A program made the position numbers and the translations under genes. From an uncultured Clostridia bacterium (GTDB lineage: Bacteria > Bacillota > Clostridia > Christensenellales > UBA1242), in NCBI GenBank assembly GCA_944377165.1, contig CALWEJ010000001.1:138840-202839 (forward strand): DNA of 64,000 nt, written 5' to 3'. The first letter of the stretch is position 1. Every line of letters starts with the position of its first letter. A model generated the notes under the pieces. That model was not told the origin of the DNA and did no database searches. It worked only from the letters and a program-made list of their open reading frames with translations. Below, one piece after another: positions 7,979-14,894 of the stretch.

Positions 7979-9085
7979 TTACCTTTTCTTACCTCTAATA
8001 TTGAATTTTAAATCTGATGTTTTTATTTTCAAATTTGTTTTAAATCTCTTTATTTTACTTTTGATTTTCTTCTTACTCATTTTATATTTTAATAAACAAA
8101 TTAGCATTCCGACAACAAGTATGACAACATATACTCCACTAATAATTCCAGATACTACATACAAATATTTTACTATGTACGAATATCCGACACACGATAG
8201 CATTAAATTAAATATGACAACTAACAATGCTACAATTAATGATTTATTTGACTTAGTTAGCATTTTATACATATTAAAGCTACAAATGATAAGAGTTGAA
8301 AATAAAGCTAAAATTAAGGTTATAAAATATATGTAATAGAAACTTGCATTAATGTTTGCACTGAGTTCAAACATAGGCATATTTGTTGAAAAAGTATTGC
8401 TAGCAAATACTAAAATATTTAATAATATAATTAAGCAAATACTAGCTATTACAAAGAGTCTTCCTTTTGTCTTTAGCTTCGTTTCAAATAAAACGGGTAA
8501 TGCCGCTACAAAGTTATTAACTCCGAACAACAATCCATAAAATAGAGCCATTGACATATTCTTATCTATTATAGGTAAATTAACATTTTCTGGTGTTATG
8601 TTGCCTATAGAATTTATTATAATTACAGCAATCATAATCGGTATTATGAGATTTGCAACAAGCTTAATTTTTGATATACCGCCTATAAGGAGTATTACTG
8701 TAATTACAGATAATATGGTTGATACAATATTATATTTGAGTCCAAAAAATGTAGAAAATAAATAATCAGCCCCTGCTAACATACCTGCACTAGTAATTGC
8801 AAAGTTTACTATAAGTACAAATTTTGATAATTTATGAAGTTTTCCAAAGATTTTAGCATTAAATTCATTAAAAGTATTTAGTTCTAATTTTTTCCTTACA
8901 TATTCTACAACTAAAAATAAATATACATATAGCAGGCCAAAAGCGATTAATCCAACAATTGATGCCCCTCCGAAGTCAAAAAAGAAGACGCATATCTCTT
9001 TACCCGAAGCAAATCCCACACCTATAATAGCGCTTAACACTAAAAAATAGTCCACGACAGTGGACCATATTTTTCCACCTCTCAT
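7979..9085 (-). CDS. YkvI-like membrane transporter (COG3949, APC/LeuT superfamily)
   Basis: 368 residues with about ten hydrophobic segments and a very basic C-terminal tail (after about 335, rich in KKK and KSK). The N-terminal GVGFASGKE in the first helix is typical of the YkvI family, distant relatives of sodium-coupled LeuT-fold transporters. The substrate is unknown. It lies at the end of the minus-strand run from dnaG, 39 bp after the zinc-ribbon gene. The T-rich intergenic DNA to the lytic transglycosylase shows no good terminator stem. Confidence 0.85.
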   Translation of the reverse strand: MRGGKIWSTVVDYFLVLSAIIGVGFASGKEICVFFFDFGGASIVGLIAFGLLYVYLFLVVEYVRKKLELNTFNEFNAKIFGKLHKLSKFVLIVNFAITSAGMLAGADYLFSTFFGLKYNIVSTILSVITVILLIGGISKIKLVANLIIPIMIAVIIINSIGNITPENVNLPIIDKNMSMALFYGLLFGVNNFVAALPVLFETKLKTKGRLFVIASICLIILLNILVFASNTFSTNMPMFELSANINASFYYIYFITLILALFSTLIICSFNMYKMLTKSNKSLIVALLVVIFNLMLSCVGYSYIVKYLYVVSGIISGVYVVILVVGMLICLLKYKMSKKKIKSKIKRFKTNLKIKTSDLKFNIRGKKR

Positions 9086-9124
9086 ATAAATTTATATGAA
9101 AGATTTCTTAAAATAATGCAATAA

Positions 9125-9823
9125 TTACTGATTAATCATAATTATTCTTCCGCAGTGCTCACAAGTAAGCATTTTAGAGTGCTTCAACTTCTCTATAAAA
9201 TTCAAAGAGAGTTCTACCTTGCAACCGCCACAAAAATCACCCTCAAGAGGAACAAATACAGGGAAAATTCCGTTTGCTTTCATTGTCTTATATTTTTCAT
9301 ATTTGTCTTTATCAACTACAGATTGCTCTAATTTTTGAATTTGTTTTTGCAATTCAGCGATTTTCGGTGCGACCTCTTGTTTCTTTTGCTCAATTCTTGC
9401 TTTAATCACGGTTGAACGTTTCTTTGCTTCCGTTAGTTTATTAGATAGCTCTGCGCTTTTTCTAACAATTTCTTCAGACTTGCGCACTAAATCGTCTATT
9501 TTCCTATTCTCTTCGCTTAAGTCACCAACAAGTGAATTTGCATCGGTTATCAGACTTTCGATATTATCTAAGTCTATGCTATCAGTATTGCGTTTGTGTA
9601 CTATCTCACTTGTACCTTTTAGTTTATTATACTTAGACAATTCTATATTGTATTGTTTGATTAATTCGCTAGCTTGCGCCTCTAGTTGTTCGAAACGCGC
9701 ACGGCCGTCTTGTAATAACTTTTTATAATTTTTAAAATCAATACTAGCAGGACACTTCTCCACTTCGCGCTCTAAAGCTCGAATTTGCCTATCAATTCGT
9801 TGTATTTCTAAAATTGTTTTCAT
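9125..9823 (-). CDS. Coiled-coil protein with C4 zinc ribbon (COG1579)
   Basis: 232 residues. Residues about 1-185 are a long alpha-helical coiled coil, followed by a zinc ribbon with CGGC and CEHC pairs near the C-terminus. This is the COG1579 (zf-RING_7) architecture, a nucleic-acid-binding-like family of unknown function, often beside rpoD or rnhA in Firmicutes. Its start codon shares a base with the rpoD stop (position 9823), so the two are translationally coupled. This supports membership in the dnaG-rpoD operon. Confidence 0.88.
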   Translation of the reverse strand: MKTILEIQRIDRQIRALEREVEKCPASIDFKNYKKLLQDGRARFEQLEAQASELIKQYNIELSKYNKLKGTSEIVHKRNTDSIDLDNIESLITDANSLVGDLSEENRKIDDLVRKSEEIVRKSAELSNKLTEAKKRSTVIKARIEQKKQEVAPKIAELQKQIQKLEQSVVDKDKYEKYKTMKANGIFPVFVPLEGDFCGGCKVELSLNFIEKLKHSKMLTCEHCGRIIMINQ

Positions 9824-10920
9824 TATTTACTGTTTCTCCCTTTATCATCATCTTCGTCCGCAATGTCATCGCGAAGTTTCTTTAATTTACTTGGGTGACG
9901 GAGTTTCCTTAAGGCTTTTGCTTCAATCTGCCTTATACGTTCACGCGTCACAGAGAATTCTCTACCAACTTCTTCTAGTGTTCGTGGGTGGGCATCATCT
10001 AGTCCGTATCTCAATCTAATAACTTTTTGTTCACGCGGAGTCAATGTTTCAAGAACGCTCATAAGCTGTTCCTTCAACATATTTTGTTGTGCTATATCTT
10101 GAGGAGAAAGTGCATTTTCATCTGGAATGATATCTCCGATTTTGCTTTCTTCCTCATGACCCATCTTACTTTCAAGCGAAATTGGGTCTTGCGAAATACG
10201 TTGGACTTCAACGACCTTATCTACTGTTGTGTTAAGTCGCTCTGCAATTTCTTCAACTGTTGGGTCTCTACCAAGTTCTTGCAACAAATCGCGAATCGCT
10301 ATGTTTTGTTTATGAATAGTTTCAACCATATGGACAGGGACTCTCATTAAACGTGCTTGGTCTGAAATAGCACGTGTAATTGATTGACGAATCCACCAAG
10401 TACCATAAGTCGAAAATTTGTATCCTTTCGTATAGTCAAATTTTTCAACCGCCTTAGACAATCCGATATTTCCTTCTTGAATTAAATCCAAAAAAGGTAA
10501 TTTGTTTTGGTAGTGTTTAGCAATGCTTACAACCAATCTTAAATTTGATTCCCATAATTTATTACGCGCGTAAATACTGTGTTCTTCTTTAAGTTGACGG
10601 CTTAGTTCGCACTCTTCCTCAGCGGATAAAAGAGGAATATTTCCAATTTCATTTAGATACATTTTAACAGGGTCATTACGACTTATCTGACTAATAATGT
10701 TTTGAAATTCTTTATCATCAACAGGCACATCGCTTACAGAATCTGTGACTGTTATACCATTCGAAATTAAGAATTGTTTAACAGTTTCTACTTCTTCTGC
10801 GTTTATATCTTCATATTTGCCTATCAATTTAGAACATAGTCTGTCTTCTGATATAGATTTTTGATGATTAGACTTAAATTGTTCTAACAATTTTTGTTCA
10901 ATTTCTTCTAAATTAACCAT
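9823..10920 (-). CDS. rpoD: Primary RNA polymerase sigma factor RpoD/SigA
   Basis: The best start is the ATG at 10920 (MVNLEEIEQ), because GAGGAGAAG stands just upstream; this gives 365 residues. Region 1.2-2.4 includes [10 protein letters not shown] and [13 protein letters not shown]; region 3 and region 4.2 with [18 protein letters not shown] follow. It directs RNA polymerase to TTGACA/TATAAT promoters, which match those seen in this window. The start overlaps the stop of the preceding sigma-like gene by 8 nt (10913-10920). Gene order dnaG-X-rpoD is the classic macromolecular synthesis operon with one inserted gene. Confidence 0.97.
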   Translation of the reverse strand: MVNLEEIEQKLLEQFKSNHQKSISEDRLCSKLIGKYEDINAEEVETVKQFLISNGITVTDSVSDVPVDDKEFQNIISQISRNDPVKMYLNEIGNIPLLSAEEECELSRQLKEEHSIYARNKLWESNLRLVVSIAKHYQNKLPFLDLIQEGNIGLSKAVEKFDYTKGYKFSTYGTWWIRQSITRAISDQARLMRVPVHMVETIHKQNIAIRDLLQELGRDPTVEEIAERLNTTVDKVVEVQRISQDPISLESKMGHEEESKIGDIIPDENALSPQDIAQQNMLKEQLMSVLETLTPREQKVIRLRYGLDDAHPRTLEEVGREFSVTRERIRQIEAKALRKLRHPSKLKKLRDDIADEDDDKGRNSK

Positions 10921-11434
10921 TTTTCTTCTCCTCAAATTCCTCTTTAATGTACTCACCTATATAATAAATTACAAATTCTTTAAAATCTATTCTGCTATTT
11001 GGGTCATATTTATCTATAGCTTTCATCAGCCCTAAATTCGCGATTTGGACTAAATCTTGCAAGTCTATGTCCTCGTGAAACGATTTATAGTTTAAGCATA
11101 AATGCAAAACGTCTTTCAACTGCGTATTCAATATCTCGTTGCGTAAAGTTAAATCGTGCGAAGTAAAATAATTTTTTAACATTTCGCTTAATTGCTTTTT
11201 ATTTACGTGTTTTAATTTTTTTATATCTACATAATAATCTAAAATTTTTTCTAATTCTTTTTCGTCAAAATCATAATTGACACTGGGTCGAAATCGCGCT
11301 GATATATATGCCACAATATCATCGTGATTATATCGTCCATTTGATGCTAACTCTATATATTTTTTATCAATATCATCTACTTTTAATCCTAAAAGATATT
11401 TATATAGCTTGTCCGTTTTGTCTATTTTTATCAC
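10913..11434 (-). CDS. Sigma-region-2-like orphan protein between dnaG and rpoD
   Basis: 173 residues. The C-terminal part (about 95-168) aligns by eye to sigma-70 regions 2.1-2.4: LRNEIL...[20 protein letters not shown] parallels RNKLWE...[18 protein letters not shown] of RpoD next door, and [13 protein letters not shown] parallels [13 protein letters not shown]. It stops right after this, so regions 3 and 4 are absent. The paired tryptophans and the arginine used in -10 melting are replaced. The first 95 residues are a charged helical region I do not recognise. It overlaps dnaG by 4 nt and rpoD by 8 nt. Possible roles: core-RNAP competitor, regulator, or relic; none is shown. Confidence 0.75.
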   Translation of the reverse strand: MIKIDKTDKLYKYLLGLKVDDIDKKYIELASNGRYNHDDIVAYISARFRPSVNYDFDEKELEKILDYYVDIKKLKHVNKKQLSEMLKNYFTSHDLTLRNEILNTQLKDVLHLCLNYKSFHEDIDLQDLVQIANLGLMKAIDKYDPNSRIDFKEFVIYYIGEYIKEEFEEKKNG

Positions 11435-13209
11435 TTTCGCTCCTTATTGATACGTTCTGTTATCTCTTGTAATTTCTTTAGACCGTCGACAATTTCTTGG
11501 TCAGTTTTTGCACTATCTAATTCTTTTTGAATACGATTTCGTTCTTTTTGCAACGAATATAATCGTACTCGTGCTATCGTTTCCGAAAGGAATACTGGAT
11601 AAACATCATCAGTTGGGAAATCGTAATTTATAACTCTATCAATTAACGAATTTTTATCTATATCGAAATTATCAAATAATGTTGAAGCATTATAATTTTG
11701 TCCATTTGTTGTTTTTTCTTTTAAGAAAGAATATAATTCGCTCAACTCATCTTTCTCACTAAAGAGTTCTTCTATACTCGTCAAATCCGTAATCTTTTTA
11801 TAAAGCATTGATGCTAACAGCATAATTTTACTCTCTAAAACAAAATTATCACTCGTCATTTCCTGCCCTATTTGCTTAGCTTCTGATATAGTCTTAGTAT
11901 TGCCGTTTTCTATCATATTCAAACTTTTTCTCAGTGCATCAATAGGAATCTTAACTAATTTTTGCACTAAAGACAAATATAATTCTTTATCTGCTGGTGA
12001 TGAAAACTTTGATATGTAATTAAGGGCTTCAGACATATAGCGCGATTTATCTGCATTTTGTTCTAGATTGTATTTTTTAGCTGTATCATTCAAGATAAAG
12101 TCAACACAATCTATCGCTTTTGATAGCACATCTACGAATGCATCTTTACCAAATTTCTTTATATATTCGTCTGGGTCTTTTGCTCCTTGTAATCTAACAA
12201 CTCGGACATTCAACCCTGCGTCTTTTAAAATATCTATTGCCTTATAAGTGGCAGATTTCCCTGCATTATCTCCGTCTAGACACAAAATTACATTAGATAC
12301 GAGTTGTTTTATTTTCTTTGAATGTTGTGTAGTTAATGCTGTACCCATACAACCTATTGTATTAGTAATACCAACTTGGTGACAAGCTATTACGTCAATA
12401 TGCCCTTCAACTATAATAATAGTATCTAATAAATTATTTTTCTTTTTTTCATCTCTTACGAAATTATATCCGAACAAAATTTCACTTTTATTAAAGATTA
12501 TACTTTGTGGAGAATTTTTATATTTCGTGTGTTCTGGATTTTCTTCAATACTTCTCCCTGAATAAGCGACAACATCACCAAAACCGTTAAATATTGGGAA
12601 AATTAATCGCTTACCATAGAAGTCATATAATCCCCAATCTCCTTTACCTACTACTCCTGCCATAAGCAAATCATTTGCAGTGTAGCCAAGTTTTATTAAA
12701 TGTTTTGGTAAATCTTCATAATTTAGTGAAGCGCCTATTTGAAACTTCTCAATCATTCCTGTTGAAATTTTTCTTTTACTCAAATACTTAGCTTGTTCAC
12801 TATTTGGGTTATCAATTAAATTTTTATGATAAAATTCTGTCGTCGCTTTTAAAATAGAATATGCTACATCTCTATCTCGCTTACGTTTGCGCATTTCGTC
12901 CGATTCTTCGTGACTTGGAAGCGGAACTCCGCTTTCTTTAGCAATCAACTGAACTGCTGAAAGAAAATCTATATTTTCCATTTTCATAACAAAATTAAAG
13001 ATATTTCCGCTCTCTCCACATCCAAAGCATTTATAATATTGATGTTCAGGGTTAACGGCAAATGACGGAGTTTTCTCATTATGAAAGGGACAACAAGCCC
13101 AATAATTTGCTCCACGCTTCGTAAGTATCATATATTTAGATATGTAATCAACTATATCAATCTTGGACCTTAAATAATCTAGAAACGAGCTATCAAATCC
13201 ACCTTTCAT
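11431..13209 (-). CDS. dnaG: DNA primase DnaG
   Basis: 592 residues, normal length. It makes RNA primers at the replication fork. The N-terminal CHC2 zinc site is visible (C40, H43, C61, C64), followed by the RNA polymerase core with YSGRSIEENPEHTKYKNSP, TOPRIM motifs VEGHIDVIA and LDGDNAGKSA, and a helical C-terminal helicase-binding region. AGGAG stands upstream of the ATG at a rather long spacing. It heads the dnaG, sigma-like, rpoD, zinc-ribbon run, with a 4-nt ATGA overlap to the next gene. Confidence 0.97.
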   Translation of the reverse strand: MKGGFDSSFLDYLRSKIDIVDYISKYMILTKRGANYWACCPFHNEKTPSFAVNPEHQYYKCFGCGESGNIFNFVMKMENIDFLSAVQLIAKESGVPLPSHEESDEMRKRKRDRDVAYSILKATTEFYHKNLIDNPNSEQAKYLSKRKISTGMIEKFQIGASLNYEDLPKHLIKLGYTANDLLMAGVVGKGDWGLYDFYGKRLIFPIFNGFGDVVAYSGRSIEENPEHTKYKNSPQSIIFNKSEILFGYNFVRDEKKKNNLLDTIIIVEGHIDVIACHQVGITNTIGCMGTALTTQHSKKIKQLVSNVILCLDGDNAGKSATYKAIDILKDAGLNVRVVRLQGAKDPDEYIKKFGKDAFVDVLSKAIDCVDFILNDTAKKYNLEQNADKSRYMSEALNYISKFSSPADKELYLSLVQKLVKIPIDALRKSLNMIENGNTKTISEAKQIGQEMTSDNFVLESKIMLLASMLYKKITDLTSIEELFSEKDELSELYSFLKEKTTNGQNYNASTLFDNFDIDKNSLIDRVINYDFPTDDVYPVFLSETIARVRLYSLQKERNRIQKELDSAKTDQEIVDGLKKLQEITERINKERK

Positions 13210-13389
13210 CTTACGTGCAACTCCTAATGTTAAAAAAATACAACATACAATCCCTTAATCCTAAAAAAATAGTAAAATTTATAGAAAAAATTAAAAAAAC
13301 GAACGTTAATTTATTTATACATATTCTCTCTTCATTACTTAATACAATATATATCCTTAAATTCCTAAAACAATTTTAAAATTTTATAA

Positions 13390-13416
13390 AAAAAAGACCC
13401 ACAAAGAGTCTTTTTT
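13390..13416 (-). terminator. Terminator of rplJ-rplL
   Basis: Minus strand: AAAAAAGACTC, short loop, GGGTCTTTTTT, an 11-bp stem with one G-T pair and a U-tract, directly after rplL. Confidence 0.88.
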
Positions 13417-13429
13417 ACAGCATAAAGAA

Positions 13430-13798
13430 TTATTTAAGTTCAACAGTAGCACCAGCAGCTTCAAGAGCTTTCTTAAGTGCTTCAGCGTCTTCTTTAGAAA
13501 CGTTTTCTTTAACCTTTGCAGGAGCTCCTTCAACAAGGGCTTTTGCTTCCATCAAGCCAAGGCCAGTAGCCTCACGAACAGCTTTGATGACTGCGATTTT
13601 GTTAGCGCCACATTCTTTTAATACAACTGTGAATTCTGTCTTCTCCTCTTCAGCTGGAGCAGCACTAGTAGCTGCAGGACCTGCAACAACTGCTGCAGCA
13701 GCACTAACACCAAATTCTTCTTCTAATGCCTTAACTAATTCGTTAAGTTCAACAACTGTTTTAGTTTTGATTTCTTCTACGATTTCTTGTACTGTCAT
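13430..13798 (-). CDS. rplL: Ribosomal protein L7/L12
   Basis: 122 residues. The N-terminal dimerisation helices, the Ala-rich hinge (about 33-52) and the conserved C-terminal domain with [15 protein letters not shown] and [16 protein letters not shown] are all present. L7/L12 forms the ribosomal stalk that recruits translational GTPases. AAGGAG precedes the ATG. It follows rplJ after 83 bp and ends at a strong terminator. The antisense open frame seen over this gene is a shadow caused by its Ala-rich codons. Confidence 0.98.
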   Translation of the reverse strand: MTVQEIVEEIKTKTVVELNELVKALEEEFGVSAAAAVVAGPAATSAAPAEEEKTEFTVVLKECGANKIAVIKAVREATGLGLMEAKALVEGAPAKVKENVSKEDAEALKKALEAAGATVELK

Positions 13799-13881
13799 TT
13801 TCTTCTCCTTTATATTTTAAACGTTGGTCATTTTAATACCTGACTTGACCACAGCCAGATATAAGTCTAATAGAAATACAA

Positions 13882-14364
13882 TTATTTCTCTGCGATTGCT
13901 TTGAATGCACGAGCAAGACTTGCAACCGGTGCATTGAGGACATATAGTAATTGAGCAACAAGTTGTTCCTTTCCTGGTATAGAAGCAAGCACGTTTACTT
14001 CGCTTTCGCTAAGTGCTTTACCGTTAGACAATCCAGCTTTGATTGTTAAAGTTGAATAATCTTTAGTAGCTTTCTTAACCATACGTGGAGCAGTTGTCTC
14101 ATCTTCTAGACCGAAAGCAAATGCTGTCGTACCATTCAATGATTCGTCTAAACCTGTAATTCCAAGTTGTTCACAAGCTTTCTTGAATATAGTGTTCTTA
14201 ATAACTTTATAAACAACATTGTTTTCTCTTAAAGTCTTACGAAAAGCAGTATCTTGACTAACAGTGATTCCACGATAATCAACTAGAACAACAGATTTTG
14301 AATTATTGATTAAGTTCTTAATTTCCTCTACCGCATTTTTCTTAGCTTCTAGATTTGCTGACAC
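13882..14364 (-). CDS. rplJ: Ribosomal protein L10
   Basis: I place the start at the GTG at 14364, because AAGGAGG stands 5-6 bases upstream and the protein then begins SANLEAKKNAVEEI as L10 does; this gives 160 residues. The longer open frame to 14457 runs through the leader RNA and is not expected to be translated. L10 is the base of the stalk that binds L7/L12 dimers. Conserved LVDYRGITV, NNVVYKVIKNTI and GTTAFAFG are visible. Regulation: an L10 leader with an attenuator hairpin lies just upstream. Confidence 0.96.
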   Translation of the reverse strand: MSANLEAKKNAVEEIKNLINNSKSVVLVDYRGITVSQDTAFRKTLRENNVVYKVIKNTIFKKACEQLGITGLDESLNGTTAFAFGLEDETTAPRMVKKATKDYSTLTIKAGLSNGKALSESEVNVLASIPGKEQLVAQLLYVLNAPVASLARAFKAIAEK

Positions 14365-14389
14365 TTTATCCTCCTTTATGCTTTTTAAA

Positions 14390-14510
14390 TAAAAATTCCT
14401 CTTGCGATAGACAAAAGGAATATAATCGACATAATTTCTTCTATCCTGCATAGGCAAATGTTAGGCTAAAAGCACCTATGGTCTAAGGCACGAATTCTTA
14501 TTTAACTTTT
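14390..14510 (-). promoter_or_regulatory. L10 leader (autoregulatory RNA of rplJ-rplL)
   Basis: Minus-strand sequence upstream of rplJ contains the blocks GTGCCTTAGACCATAGGTGC and TTTGCCTATGCAGGA, which match the conserved core of the ribosomal L10 leader family. L10 or L10(L12)4 binds this RNA to repress its own operon. A terminator-like hairpin follows before the ribosome binding site. Confidence 0.82.
14395..14421 (-). terminator. Attenuator hairpin in the L10 leader
   Basis: Minus strand: ATTCCTTTTG, loop TCTATCG, CAAGAGGAAT, then TTTTTATTT. A 10-bp stem with one wobble pair and a U-tract lies about 20 nt before the rplJ Shine-Dalgarno, consistent with transcription attenuation by bound L10. 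Confidence 0.75.
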
Positions 14511-14626
14511 GCTATTTTACTCTATTACAATAATTTTGTCAAGAGATTTTTAATTTTTTTTCGCTTTTTATTAAAATTATAATATGTTGTTGCTATTTAT
14601 ACCAAGATTCATTTTTAGTTATTAAA

Positions 14627-14654
14627 AAACGAAGCTCTAAATTGAGTTTCGTTT
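14627..14654 (-). terminator. Terminator downstream of ppdK and its structured 3' region
   Basis: AAACGAAGCTC and GAGTTTCGTTT form an 11-bp stem (one wobble) around a 6-base loop. The U-tract is on the minus-strand side, so it closes the ppdK transcript about 240 nt beyond the stop codon. It argues against the 60-codon open frame that covers it. Confidence 0.8.
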
Positions 14655-14757
14655 CATATTTATCAAAATAATAAATTTTCGTAATAAAATTACTACCATA
14701 TGATTTATTATCAATAATAATATAATTAACATATAACAGCAAATATACGCTTAGTCT

Positions 14758-14892
14758 AAAGTTGTAGCGCGTCACAACTCGCGCTTTTGTTAGATTGCTT
14801 TCGCAATCATTGACCTTCTCTGCGGTTGTTCCTTTTCCCCTTTCACAACTCTAACGTTGTGCCGAGGTCCCCTTTACGTTTAGCCTTGCTCT
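14758..14892 (-). ncRNA. GC-rich structured RNA candidate in the ppdK 3' region
   Basis: This stretch is clearly richer in G+C than the surrounding DNA and is packed with complementary segments on the minus strand. Examples are GATTGC-GAAA-GCAATC (14808-14793, a GNRA tetraloop), CACAAC-GTTAGA-GTTGTG (14861-14844), GACC with GGTC closing both arms (14869-14866 with 14815-14812), and AGCGCG/CGCGCT (14785-14780 with 14771-14766) competing with AGTTGT/ACAACT. The GAAA loop fits transcription from the minus strand. I recognise no Rfam family. It may be a 3'-UTR RNA or an independent small RNA ending at the terminator at 14627. Confidence 0.5.
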
Positions 14893-14894
14893 AT

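Noticed and set aside
8001..8540. Plus-strand frames opposite the YkvI-like gene
   Set aside because: They are shadows of a membrane protein; no ribosome binding site and no protein-like pattern.
13584..13820. Long plus-strand frame opposite rplL
   Set aside because: It is antisense to the Ala-rich L7/L12 coding sequence and arises from its codon use.
14593..14775. 60-codon open frame on the minus strand behind ppdK
   Set aside because: It is covered at its end by a terminator hairpin (14627-14654) and at its start by structured RNA, has a GTG start with no ribosome binding site, and resembles no protein.
14760..14785. H-type pseudoknot behind ppdK
   Set aside because: Both six-pair stems exist, but the connecting loops would be zero nucleotides, which is sterically not possible; alternative hairpins are more likely.
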